Of a DNA stretch of 64,000 nucleotides, positions 11,101-21,296 are shown piece by piece. The first letter of the stretch is position 1. Each line of letters begins with the position of its first letter. The notes under the pieces are model-generated. The model made no database searches. It was not told the DNA's origin and saw only the letters and a list, made by a program, of their open reading frames with translations. The position numbers were made by a program, and so were the translations under genes. Source of the stretch: Crotalaria pallida (lineage: Eukaryota; Streptophyta; Magnoliopsida; Fabales; Fabaceae); the NCBI GenBank assembly GCA_037953625.1, contig CM075652.1, positions 55,669,501 to 55,733,500 of the forward strand. The letters are read 5' to 3'.

Positions 11101-12490
11101 TTACTTCTCCTTCATCAACTTTTGAATTCTCTCTCTCTCTTTTTCTTCTTTTGAAAAGACAATGTCATCTTCACTAGCATCACATAAAACACTATCTTCT
11201 TTTGAAGACTCATTAAAAACCACATGAATTGATTCCTCAATAGTTAAAGTTCTTTTATTGAAAATTCTATAAGCTTTACTATGAGAAGAATAGCCTAAAA
11301 ATATGCCTTCATCGGATTTGGAATCAAACTTGCCAATGTGTTCTTTTCCATTATTTAAAACAAAAACTTGGCATCCGAAGACATGAAAATGAGATATATT
11401 TGGCTTTCTTCCCTTGTAAAGTTCATAGGGGGTTTTATCCAAAGAGGGCCTTATCAAAATACGATTTAAAACATAACAAGCCGTATTGACGGCATCGGCC
11501 CAAAAATATTGAGGTACTTGAGAATCATTTAACATGGTTCTAGCAAGTTCCTCTAGCACCCTATTTTTCCGCTCTACCACTCCGTTTTGTTCCGGAGTCC
11601 TTGGTGCGGAGAATTGATGCTCAATACCATTTTTTTGCACAAAATCTATCAAATTTGTGGTTTTCGAATTCACCACCATGATCGGTACGAATAATAATTA
11701 CTTTTTGATTTACTTGGTTTTGCAAAAGTTTGACATGATGTTTAAAAGATTTGTAGGTCTCACTCTTAGTAGTTAAAAATAAAGTCCAAGTAAACCTAGA
11801 GAAGTCATCAACAATCACCAATGCATAATAGTTGCCACCAAAGCTTTTTATTTGTGATGGTCCAAACAAGTCCATATGAAGCATTTCTAATGGCCTTGAT
11901 GTGGACATAACCATTTTTGATCCAAAGGTGTTTTTAGTTTGTTTACATTTCTTGCAAGGGGAACAAACACCTTCAATAGAAAAATTTAGCTTTGGTAAAC
12001 CAACTACTAGATCTTTAGATTGAATTTTCTTCAATTGGTTTACATTTATATGAGCGGTCCTACGATGCCATAACCAAGTGTCATTTTCTTTGCTCACTAA
12101 ACAAGTAGAGACCAAAGAAGTGACTTTGTTCAAATCAACTAAGTAAGTATTATTTGACCTTCTACCAACAAATTTGATTGATTCATCTTTGTCACTTTTA
12201 ATGAGGCAATGGGTAGAGGTAAAAACTACATGATTACCAATATCACATAATTGGCTTATGCTCAAGAGATTATGTTCTAATCCTTGAACATAGAGCACAT
12301 TATCAATAATCAAGTTTGAAGAGTTTCCAATTTTACCAATACCAAGGATTTTGCCTTTGTTGTTGTCCCCATAAGTGACATAACCCTTTTCCTTTGGAGT
12401 AAGCTCAATGAAGTGCCGCTTATCTCCCGTCATGTGCTTCGAACATCCACTATCAAGATACCACAATTGTTTTCCCGTTCGAAGACACAC
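11101..12490 (-). pseudogene. pol: Ty1-copia protease and integrase (pol, 5' part) with two frameshifts
   Basis: The first frame starts just after gag (a -1/+1 change from the gag frame). It gives the aspartic protease motif YLDSGCSKHMTG near residues 10-22, the integrase zinc finger (WHRRTAHIN and CSPCKKC), and the catalytic Asp residues in HMDLFGP and RTDHGGEFEN. The frame then breaks in a run of T at about 11630-11637 (A run on the coding strand), and the next frame carries the rest, including the catalytic Glu of NGVVERKN and YKGRKPNISHFHVFG. A second break lies in the CT dinucleotide tract near 11129-11150, after which the RT frame follows. Both breaks are in slippage-prone runs, so either true inactivation or assembly error is possible. 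Confidence 0.9.
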
Positions 12491-12503
12491 CTACAAAATG
12501 AAA

Positions 12504-14282
12504 TCACTTGTTCACTTTGGGTACCCAAGCAATGTTGGGTCCCTTAGGGTTAGTGTTGGGACTTTCTCCCTTCTTAATCCACATATAAGTGCCCTTTTTC
12601 ATTTCAAACTTCTTAATGTGGCACTCAATGTTGATATGTCCAACTTTTCCACAATAAGTGCAAGTTGGTCTCTTTGATGAATTTTTCTTAGAAAATGTTC
12701 CAACCACCTTGTACTTTTTGTCCTTTTTATGAACATATCCTAAACCGGTTTTGTTGTGATTATGTCTTTGAGAGTTCAACAACCGGTTGAGGTTTCTATC
12801 ACTATGTGAGATTGTGAGTTTGTTTTTCAACTCTTTCACTTCTTTTTCAAGTTCATCACATCTCTCACATGGAGTGATAATCTCCTCATGATTTGCACAA
12901 TCACTTTGATGACTAGAATTAATAAGTTCCAAGGATTCATTTTGAAGTTTCAACTCATTTATAGATTTTTGCAATTCATCAATTTCTTGTTGAAACTCCA
13001 AAATTTTCTTTCCTTTTTCCTTATTGATTTTAGTAAGCCTTCTAAATTGAATTAACATTTCATTGTAGGCTTCTTGCAAATCATCATAGGAAATGGAGTT
13101 TGAAGAGGAACAAGAAGAGCTAGAGGTTACCTCATCATCACTTTCACTCATGCCATGATTAGCTCTTGATGAGGACTCATGATTGTTCTTGGCCATGAGA
13201 CAAAGGTTTGCATTTTCATCACTGGAGCTACTTGAAGACGATTCATTGCTCTTCTCCGGTGCATCCCAAACAATGTATGCACGCTTCCCTTTGGTCTCTT
13301 GGGTCTTCTTGTCATTCTTCTTCAAGAATGTGGCACATTCCATTCTTATGTGACCAACCCCACCACATTCATGACACTTAACTCCATCGTTGGTACTCTT
13401 TTCTCTTTGTTTGGAGTCTTTGGTTCTCTTGAAATTGGATGAAGATCCACCTTTCTTCCCTTTGAAGAATTTGTTGAATCTTTTCACAAACATCCCAAAT
13501 TCTTCTTGATTTGGTTCACCATCGGAATCTCCACTTGTAGAGCATTCTTCAACTTCTTTTGTAGCTTTGGTTGAAGCTTTGAGTGCTATGCTCTTTTTCT
13601 TTTTGTCCGATTCCTCATGCATCCCAAGTCTTGTAAGCTCCATCTCATGCTCTTGGAGTTTGCCAAACAAAGTGGCTAAGTCCATGCTATTTATGTCTCT
13701 TGATTCCTTGATGGCGGTTACCTTGGGTTGCCAACTCCTATCAAGACATCTTAGAATTTTGTTAGTAGTTTCACCATTGCGAAATACTTTTCCCAAGGAA
13801 ATCAAATGATTAACTATGTGAGAGAATCGCTTTTGCAAGTCCCTAATAGTTTCATTTGGCAACATGTGGAACAATTCATATTCGTGTGTTAGAGAATTCA
13901 ATCTTGCATCTCTAACCTCACTTGTTCCCTCATGTGTGACTTGCAAAGTATCCCACATTTCTTTTGCCGATTTACATTGGGAAACTCTATAAAATTCATC
14001 ATGGGATAGAGCCGAAAAGATGATGTTTTTAGCTTTTAAATCAAATGAGACTTTTCTCTTTTCATCATCATTCCAACTACTCCTTGGAATTTCAACAATT
14101 TCATCATTTATTTTCTTTTTGGGAATGAAAGGACCATTTTCATTTGCATCCCAAATATCCATATCAATTGCTTCAATAAAAACTTTCATGCGAGTTTTCC
14201 AATAAACATATCCTTCACCATTAAATAGTGGAGGACGGTTTATTGAAGCTCCTTCTCCACCAAAGTTATTGCTAGAGCCCAT
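12504..14282 (-). CDS. gag: Gag of Maximus/SIRE retrotransposon, intact
   Basis: A 592-codon frame starts with ATG at 14280-14282, about 55 bp after the primer binding site, and ends with TAA. The N-terminal third is the plant copia Gag core (GEGYVYWKTRMKVFIE, then ...VSQCKSAKEMWDTLQVTHEG, ...LHEYELF-type and LATLFGKLQEHEMEL). A first zinc knuckle CHECGGVGHIRMEC lies near residue 310, followed by a serine/acidic stretch and a long coiled coil (about residues 410-500). A second knuckle, CTYCGKVGHINIECH, lies near residue 550. Length and two knuckles fit the SIRE type. Gag packages element RNA in cytoplasmic particles. SIRE copy 2 carries a related but broken gag. Confidence 0.95.
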   Translation of the reverse strand: MGSSNNFGGEGASINRPPLFNGEGYVYWKTRMKVFIEAIDMDIWDANENGPFIPKKKINDEIVEIPRSSWNDDEKRKVSFDLKAKNIIFSALSHDEFYRVSQCKSAKEMWDTLQVTHEGTSEVRDARLNSLTHEYELFHMLPNETIRDLQKRFSHIVNHLISLGKVFRNGETTNKILRCLDRSWQPKVTAIKESRDINSMDLATLFGKLQEHEMELTRLGMHEESDKKKKSIALKASTKATKEVEECSTSGDSDGEPNQEEFGMFVKRFNKFFKGKKGGSSSNFKRTKDSKQREKSTNDGVKCHECGGVGHIRMECATFLKKNDKKTQETKGKRAYIVWDAPEKSNESSSSSSSDENANLCLMAKNNHESSSRANHGMSESDDEVTSSSSCSSSNSISYDDLQEAYNEMLIQFRRLTKINKEKGKKILEFQQEIDELQKSINELKLQNESLELINSSHQSDCANHEEIITPCERCDELEKEVKELKNKLTISHSDRNLNRLLNSQRHNHNKTGLGYVHKKDKKYKVVGTFSKKNSSKRPTCTYCGKVGHINIECHIKKFEMKKGTYMWIKKGESPNTNPKGPNIAWVPKVNK

Positions 14283-14336
14283 TTAGTTTCCAAAAGGATC
14301 TTTTTTGAAAAAGTTGTTACACTCGATCTTTCGACC

Positions 14337-14350
14337 GAGCTCTGATACCA
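14337..14350 (-). other. Primer binding site of SIRE copy 1
   Basis: On the minus strand TGGTATCAGAGCTC lies two bases from the 5' LTR. TGGTATCAGAGC is complementary to the 3' end of plant initiator methionine tRNA, the usual primer of copia elements. Confidence 0.95.
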
Positions 14351-14352
14351 CT

Positions 14353-15930
14353 TGTTGGAAACCAACAAGCGGGCTAAGCAAATACTAGAGGGGGGGTGAA
14401 TAGTATTTTGAAGCACTAATACCAAATATTTCGATTGGTAATTGAAGAATGGAGCTAAGACTGAATTTTTTGGAATCAGACACAAAAGACTCGAGTCTTT
14501 TGTGAAATACTCGAGTTTTTCAGTGATGAACAACTCGAGTCTTTTCTGAAATACTCGAGTTTTTCCTATCAGATAGCAGAAAAACCAGAAACGAAAATTC
14601 AGCAATTTTAACTCAAATCAATTCAATATTAAACAGGAACTTATCCAACAGAATAGCAAGCAATCTAAATAACTTTTAAACACAAAGATTCCTTGAACTT
14701 GCTACCTAATTGTATAAATCCTAATTGATTGAAATGACTTAAGTCTATTGAGCTAGAAAGTAGATTAAAAGCAATAAACCAACACTCAAGCAATTTTATC
14801 CTGGTTCACTCCAACAATGAGCTACATCCAGTCCTCCTAATCACTTAGGAGTTTCTACTAATAATTAAATTGTTAGAAATTACAAAGGATTGCTTGAGAA
14901 TGGCCTCACTCAACCTAACCCTTTCAAGAGTGTACCAAACTCTTGATTTCTACCCCAATTTGATTCCGGTGATTGAAGAACTCTTCACAAAGCTTCCTTG
15001 AACTTCCTTCAAGAAACTCCACCGGGCTAGGAACCTCCTAGTCTTGTGCTTGAGAACCTCTCAAGACTTCCAACACCCTAAGCCACTTAGGGTTTGCTTG
15101 GGAACAATCCAAGACTTTGAATAATCAAGCTTTTTGTATGTGTATTACTAATCTCACAATGGATTAGCACAAATAAGCACAGCTCAATGTAAGAATTGAG
15201 GCCTAAAACTCAACTTGGAATAAAATGACAATATGAGTGAGAAGTTGAGCTTTTTGGGAATTAACACTTGAGAAGAGGAAATTAAGAAAGCTTGAATCAA
15301 TATGATCTTGTTGTCTTGTTTGTTCTTGCACGAATTCAAAGAGAAATTTTACAATCAGGTTCTGAATTGCTCTCTTGGGTTGGATGAGACTCAAAATGCC
15401 CTCAATTGGGTTTTTGAGTCTCTCCAACGTTCATTTTTGCTGACTGGACAAAAATACTCGAGTCTTTTGGTAAATACTCGAGTCTTTTTGGTCGGTCACG
15501 AGTGAATTGGTGCACGAACCAGACTAACGGTCATATTTGCTGACCTGGCACAAATACTCGAGTTTTTCTATAAATACTCGAGTATATACTCGAGTCTTTA
15601 TCAAAATACTCGAGTATTTTGATCAGATATGGGAAAAATTATTTTTCAATTTTATTTTTCCTCTCAAGTATTAATTTTTGGTCAATCTCAACTTAATAAA
15701 CATATAAAAATTTATTCCTAGAAGAGACTAACTATTTCTACCCACTCTCAACCACTCTCAACATAAATTAGAAATTTACAATTAATATTTGATTGAGAAT
15801 GATTGGGCACTTGTCTTCTTTTCTTGACTTCTTGTTGATGTTGATGTTGCAATATCTTCAAGGCATGATTTGTTAATTATTTTGTCATCATCAAAACATA
15901 ATCCACCTAATTAGGAGCATTGAATTCACA
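14353..15930 (-). repeat. 5' LTR of SIRE copy 1
   Basis: It is the same length as the partner (1,578 bp), with the same TGTTGG...TTCACA borders and the same two ACTCGAGT clusters (four plus six copies). It is the 5' LTR because the primer site and gag lie to its left. On the sense strand the element's U3 side is at the right end. Confidence 0.95.
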
Positions 15931-17244
15931 ATAGAGTCATTCTGTATAACCCTCTTTCTTAGATTTGGTTCTTCTTTTTCTTTCTCTGGCTTATAGGTTA
16001 TGAAAGTGATGGCACCTCTCTCAAACCGACTATCCGTGAGCAGCTTGCAAATTTGGTTGGGCAAAGGGATGGTAGTTGAGATAAGTCAGTACTCAAGTTA
16101 GATATGCATGATGACAAGGATAAGAAGAAGGCCTTTAAAACAATCTCAACACATTCAGGTACAAAATCATTAATCTATTATTCTCTTTGTATTTTTCTAT
16201 TTCTCTAATAAAATGACTAAACTTTTATGATATGGCCTTCTACTGTCTTGAAAAATGAATTAGAGAAAAGTCAAGAAAGGATAGTAGTAAATTACTGCAC
16301 ATCTAGCACAGTAGACTCTTCACTTCAATTATTTATTTTGGTTAATCAAAGACATTTTATTAAGTTTACCATCATATGATTAGTCACTCCATTTTGTGGG
16401 AAATGATAATTTATTCCATAATGGTATTGACAGATCCTTACATAATTATTTTAGTCGCATTGAATTCATATTATCATTTTGCATGAATTACTTTAATTAG
16501 AGAATAGTTACTTATTGGCCTTCTACTCACAAGGTGTCGAGGTCTGGTGTTTACTATAAGAATTGTATTCTACTTAAGACTAGGTTTTGAATAAAAAGAA
16601 GTCTAAACTTATTAATTTCCTCATGCAGATGTTGAATATTTTATAACATTTTTTGCAGGAACTATCATTGGATTTTTCACAACATGTTTGTTCTACTTTG
16701 GCTTCTATCATAATGTGATTGATGAGTTTCGCTGGACTGTCTTTCTTAGAAGAGTTGATGAGGTGGAGGATAGCCCCATAATTAGGTGAAGAGGAAGACA
16801 CTTTAATTGGTAGTTGTCATTGCAACACCAAAGGAACCATAAAAGCAATGGAGATCTTCATGCTCTTTTTCAACTGGAGATGAACTGATTTTACAATGGG
16901 AGATATCACTATCACTGGCAAGCCCGTACCTTTAGTTTGAGAAATGAAACATCTTCGGAATCAGTATATCTTCAACCTTGGTTACCTTAACTTAGTTTTG
17001 AATTTAGGGCATCATATATATTTTTGAATGTGACTATGTAGTATCTATATATCGAGCCTGTTTAGCCTTTTGTATGTATGGAGCCATTTGTTTTTGGTAT
17101 GGGAGTTGTCTATCTTAAAATGTGTATTGACATTCACGTTTCTAATGTATATAATTATGACATTTATTTGTTGCAAAAAAATGTTGACAATTTATTTAAA
17201 TATATGGATATAGCAAATATTATAAATTAAAATATATATACACA

Positions 17245-17554
17245 CACACTAAAGATCCCGGTTCATTTTAAAAAATTCAACAGTGATCTTATATACTAAA
17301 GATCCCGGTTCATTTTAAAAAACTCAACAGTGATCATAAATACTAAAGATCCCAGTTCAATATTAAAAAAATAACAGTGATCATATATGGTATTGATCCC
17401 GGTTCCTTGTTTTTTATTGATCCCGGTTCTGTGTTTTCTAAAACACCTGGGATCACAAGTATCAAACTTGTTATACCAGGGGATACAATCCCGATTCGGA
17501 ACCGGGATCAATATGCATGCGGAACCGAGATCTTTTAGCATTTCTGTTGTAGTG
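17245..17554. repeat. Subterminal repeats, right end of CACTA-like element
   Basis: Three units of about 47 bp (starting near 17248, 17296 and 17343) read CTAAAGATCCCGGTTCATT and end in CAGTGATC. They are followed by further GATCCCGGTT copies in both orientations. The terminus GCATTTCTGTTGTAGTG ends at 17554 and is followed by the ATG duplication. Confidence 0.8.
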
Positions 17555-17557
17555 ATG

Positions 17558-19225
17558 ATTTTTTTTGAAGAATTATTCATTTATATTTATAAGTCACTTT
17601 TTATTTCCTGGAAAACATTTATTTTTTTTCCTATTATTTGTCCTTTGTTCATTATTGTGAAATAATACATTTCTAGAATTTTTAAAGTAAGTTAAAAAGT
17701 TAAAATTATAATGTTAAAGTACTTTTTTATAGTTTCAAGAAATATAACTATTCATCTTTATGTTTGTAATGTAATTAAATATGATCTATAATAAAAACAA
17801 AAACATGAATTTAGAAAGTTAGTTTATTATCCTTTTTTATATATAAAAAGTTGTCCCAACGGAGCTTTCTCATTCACCCATTTTGAAATGGTGCATCCTC
17901 ATTGAAAGTTGGCATTTCCAACTCAATGAAGGCATCCACATGTCCCTTTTTTAATCAGTTTAAAATTTAAAATTTAAAATTTGAAAATCAAGTTACATGC
18001 AAGTTACTGGATGCAAGTTAAACTTTTATACATCCTTTCTCATTCAGAATGTTACTACATTCTTCTTCATTCACAATAGAATCACAAATCCTCTTTTCTC
18101 TTCTCTCTCCATTCATTCTCTTATTCTTACCTCTCCTCTCTATCTTAACGTTTCTCCCTTCATTTCATAATTTCATAACTTCGATCCACTATGGAACAGT
18201 CCAGTGAAATCTCAAAGAATATATAATCCTGGTACTACACTTTTCTTTCACTTTCATTTTTCTTACTTCATTTTTTTCTACTTCATATTTTTCTGGTTGG
18301 GTATCAAAGTTTCAATATTTATGCTACTTTATGATATTGATCTTGAATATATAGTTCCATATTGATCTTGAATTTTGATAATTTATGTGTTTGTATTTGC
18401 GGGATGATGCTCCTTTCTGTATTTGGGCTTTGTATAACTCAGTAACGTAAGTCACTATATCATCATTTTTTTTTGTCTTTTACTTCAAATATGACTATGC
18501 ATGTTGGAATCAATCAAACTATAATCTTTTGCATCTTTCTTTTTTTTTTACACTCAAAATTTTTAATTTATAACATACAATTAATAATAATGATATTTTT
18601 TTAAACACTACTCCCATAATTTTGATTGTTCTAATAAATTTGATTTAATATTCTGCTTTGTTATGCATTCTCTCAATTTTTTTTATTTTGATTTATGGGA
18701 TTCCGTCTCATGGAATTGTGTCAAAGATGCAATTTTATCAGAAAATTTGTACAAAGTGACAACTAGGTATATAATTTCATATATATTTTTTCTTTATTTC
18801 ATTCCACTTCTCTATTCTTTGGTATCATGTTTTAGTTTTTCAAATTCTTAAATTTTCATTTGAATTTTATTATTATTCTTATGGGTTGACAACAACAGTA
18901 TATACAAAAATCAATTGGCCTAGCATGTTAATATATTATTATATATGGGTTGACAAAATCAATTGGCTTATCATGTTTATTTTTTAATATATTCGTAAAT
19001 ATATTTTGTTGTGGCATTCATTTTTATTTTTAAATGTGTTGTTGATATCTAAAATAATAGCCAACTTTTTCGTAAGTATTTTTTTTTATTTATGACAAGT
19101 CAATTAGATGCAGGACAAAACAAAGTTGTTTTGTAAGTATTTGCAGCATTATTCTGTTATAATAACATAAAATGTGTTAGTAGTTTCATTAATACAAAAT
19201 TCGGGTTTTCACATAATAAGCAAGG
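17558..19225. other. AT-rich spacer, no gene seen
   Basis: Low-complexity AT-rich sequence. A stretch near 17850-18230 is somewhat more complex, with CT-rich leader-like sequence (CTCTTTTCTCTTCTCTCTCC), but no open frame or splice-linked coding blocks could be supported. Confidence 0.5.
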
Positions 19226-19227
19226 TA

Positions 19228-19499
19228 CTCCCTCCGTTCCATATTATCTGTCACTTTAGCATTTTTAACTTGTTCCAAATTATTTGTCGCTTTAGGAATT
19301 CGAGGATGTATTAATTGATTTTTTCCACCTTTAACCTTGCATTTAATGTGTTGAAATATATGAAATGGGTTATAATTAATGTACTTTGAGGGTATTATAA
19401 TAAAGTTATTTAATAATTCTCTTGAAAATTGAAATATTAAATGACTTTCTTAATTTGTGTGAAATTGCTAAAGTGACAGTTAAATTGGAATGGAGGGAG
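19228..19499. mobile_element. Stowaway-type MITE
   Basis: 272 bp bounded by TA on both sides (19226-19227 and 19500-19501). The left end CTCCCTCCGTTCCATATTA and the right end ...GGAATGGAGGGAG are inverted repeats. CTCCCTCCGT is the Stowaway (Tc1/mariner) terminal consensus. Inside, a second inverted motif GTCACTTTAGC / GCTAAAGTGAC supports the palindromic structure. No coding capacity. Confidence 0.9.
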
Positions 19500-19744
19500 T
19501 ATAAAGTAGTTTCATATAGGTAATGAAGATCACCAATGAATATTTTCAACTTTATCATAAAACATAACGATTAGAATGTCGATTTTCAAATATACTATTT
19601 TATGACAAACAACTCTTTACGAAAAAACATGATAATGGGAATTGCGGGTCGACAGGGACGGGAGTAACGATGGCATGACGATATACGAAAAACATGACAA
19701 TATACTATTTTATCTACTCATGTTTGTACTAGCGTGTTGACAGT

Positions 19745-20631
19745 TGTTTCGGATCTTTTTATTGAAAAAGATATGATTGTACAGAGATTAATGGGTTCGT
19801 AAACTTAATGAAATTATGGCCTCCAAGGCGTACAGGTTCTACAGATCCTACAAACAAAGGGACACCCCTACTTATTATTTTGACTAATGGTAGGGTGCGC
19901 CTTCGTCTGTGAGGACGCCTTCTTCAGTAAAGGTCAGGGGTGGTATTTGCAGAAAGTCGGCCATGGTGGTGAGGTTTCTCTGTAATGGTGGTGGAGTAAG
20001 GGAGCGAGCGCCCCTGTTGCTCACTTTGCTCTTCCCACGCCTCTTACTTTTGTCTTTCTTCAGTGTTCCTTCCCTAGGACTTAGAGAAGGGAACTAAGTG
20101 TTTGTGTATTGTTTCAGTGTTTTTCTACTGTATTCTTTCGTTGTTGTTGTCTTCTGACCGATGGTGGCACCTTTATATAATGCCTCTTTTACCCGTTGGT
20201 TATTCCCTTTTTCCATTTACCCACTGGTCCACGCAGCTTTTCCTTCTTTGTTGCTGCCTTCCTCCTCCTTTATCAGGTGTCAGTTTGTCCTTTTGTCATT
20301 TCAAGCTCTCCATTAATGGCTGAGAAAGGGGAGCATACAAGGCATGCCATTTCCATCTCTCTCTTGGGAAGGGTCTAGATGAGTTGAGCAAAGATTCCTT
20401 TCTAGCTTCTTGTGCAAGCTGCACGTGTCATGGGAGTCGGGTGGCTCTTTGTCTGTTCGTGCGCTCTCCGGAGGTGAGGTGCGCCCTCGTGCGCGAACGC
20501 ATGCCCAAGTACGCCCTTCTCCGTCGCCACTTCTCGTTCATAACCTTTGGGTTCGTCCCGCGTTGCGGATCTGGGCCTGGTTTTGCTATTGGGCCTCACG
20601 ATTGGGCTGTCATTTTTTCTGGGTATCAACA
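19745..20631 (-). repeat. 3' LTR of Tat-like element
   Basis: It spans TGTTTCGGATC...GGGTATCAACA, 887 bp, next to the polypurine tract on its right. Several short frames occur on both strands and are mirrored in the other LTR; none is convincing as a gene. Confidence 0.95.
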
Positions 20632-20646
20632 ATAGCCCCCTTTGCA
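20632..20646 (-). other. Polypurine tract of Tat-like element
   Basis: On the minus strand GCAAAGGGGGCTAT directly precedes the 3' LTR. Confidence 0.85.
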
Positions 20647-20972
20647 GCAAAAGGGGTAAGAACTTCCCCTTTTGGTTCAAATCCTAATTCGTATTTCCTC
20701 TTTTCCTTTTCTTCTTTTCCTTCGTTGCCTTCCACGTGTACACAGGGGGAGAGGTTTCAACAGCTCATAAGACTTCACTCTTTCCCACGTTACCCACTTC
20801 TTTTCAAACTGCTTCCCATAAACCCTTCAGTTACTTTCACTTACCACCACCTGTTCTCTTACTCCCCAAGCTCTGTTCTCAACTCACCATCCTTCTCCTT
20901 TCTTCCCTTTCCAGAAATTTGTTTTCTTTTCTTCTTCTTCCGTTTTCTGTCCCCAAATTGCTTTCTCACACG

Positions 20973-21296
20973 ATGACAAGATCTATAGTCCCTTCTGGTT
21001 CTGGGGAAGAGAAGTCCTCTTCTTCTGATGAGGGAAGCCAAATGCAGGAGGAAGCCACCGAAGAGCATGTCCCTCAGTCTCTTTCCTTCTGCTTTCTGGA
21101 CGCTCTCCCTCCATCGCGTTCCGATCCGGTGGAGCAAGGGCATCGCCGTTGGGCGCCTGGGGGGCGTGCCAAGATCCCTTTCCCTCAGCCTCCGGAGTCT
21201 GGCGGTCTTCTCACGGGCCAGTTATCCAAGGCTCTGGTGGTCCCGGAGAGCGCAGCACGCCTGTGTTCCAAGCCTTCTTATTCCAAGGAACATTGT
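20973..21296 (+). pseudogene. N-terminal part of antisense plant-mobile-domain gene in the Tat-like element
   Basis: The ATG at 20973 opens MTRSIVPSGSGEEKSSSSDE, an acidic, Ser-rich start, and the frame continues through PQSLSFCFLDALPPSRSD and GRAKIPFPQPPESGGLL to ...KPSYSKEHC. There the 5' edge of SIRE copy 2 interrupts it at 21297. The frame resumes on the far side at 40461, directly after the duplicated ATTGT. The gene is on the opposite strand to gag-pol, between the integrase and the 3' LTR. CT-rich leader sequence precedes the ATG at 20690-20970. Start choice: first ATG after the leader that keeps the frame with the part beyond the insertion. Confidence 0.75.

Larger units (their letters stand above)
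5117..15930 (-). mobile_element. Young Ty1-copia Maximus/SIRE element (SIRE copy 1)
   Basis: Two 1,578-bp LTRs (5117-6694, 14353-15930) bracket the element, which is flanked by the target duplication ATAGA (5112-5116 and 15931-15935). On the minus strand the order is LTR, initiator-Met primer site, gag, pol (protease, integrase, reverse transcriptase, RNase H), a palindrome-rich spacer, an extra ORF, polypurine tract, LTR. The pol order with integrase before RT marks Ty1-copia. The large gag with two zinc knuckles and the extra ORF after pol mark the Maximus/SIRE lineage. By eye the LTRs differ at about 8 of 1,578 positions, so the insertion is recent. Pol has two frameshifts and the extra ORF one TAG, so this copy is probably not autonomous. 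Confidence 0.95.
4534..16789 (+). pseudogene. Three-exon small membrane-protein gene split by a retrotransposon
   Basis: Blocks 4534-4576, 15997-16158 and 16659-16789 have AG acceptors or GT donors at their inner borders, and their phases fit each other (the first ends with one base of a codon, and so does the second). The first starts with ATG and reads MKHVEDIHMPLPGE. The second reads YESDGTSLKPTIREQLAN and then has an in-frame TGA at about 16076-16078. The third reads GTIIGFFTTCLFYFGFY, a likely membrane span, and ends ...EVEDSPIIR before TGA. The total is about 110 codons. The SIRE element 5117-15930 sits in what would be the first intron. I do not recognise the family. It could be a near-complete captured gene or a C-terminal part. 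Confidence 0.5.
1365..17554. mobile_element. CACTA-like DNA transposon carrying captured gene fragments
   Basis: The left end reads CACTGTTACAGAATTGC. The reverse complement of the right end reads CACTACAACAGAAATGC, matching at 13 of 17 positions. Both ends are flanked by ATG (1362-1364 and 17555-17557), the 3-bp target duplication length typical of CACTA/EnSpm elements. Subterminal repeats are shared in inverted orientation: ACACAGAACCGGGATCAA near 1600 faces TTGATCCCGGTTCTGTGT near 17412. Without the nested SIRE element the unit is about 5.4 kb. It encodes no visible transposase and would be non-autonomous. It contains fragments of at least three host genes (L12, an alpha/beta hydrolase, a small membrane protein) and a MULE. 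The left terminus has CACTG instead of CACTA, so the exact border is less certain than the right one. Confidence 0.6.

Noticed and set aside
5117..15930. Interpreting the palindrome arrays as a CRISPR-like array.
   Set aside because: Unit is only 8 bp, spacing is irregular, the arrays lie in LTRs and a spacer of a retrotransposon, and no cas genes exist. This is plant nuclear DNA.
1365..17554. Reading the L12, hydrolase and membrane-protein pieces as one functional gene.
   Set aside because: L12 homology stops abruptly at residue 92, the hydrolase block begins with TAA at its acceptor and lacks the rest of the domain, and the third gene has its own ATG. They look like separate fragments.
20384..20680. 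Overlapping frames of 83 and 92 codons on both strands in the Tat-like LTR, with counterparts near 52125-52397.
   Set aside because: They occur in both LTRs because the LTRs are duplicates, and neither has a recognisable domain.
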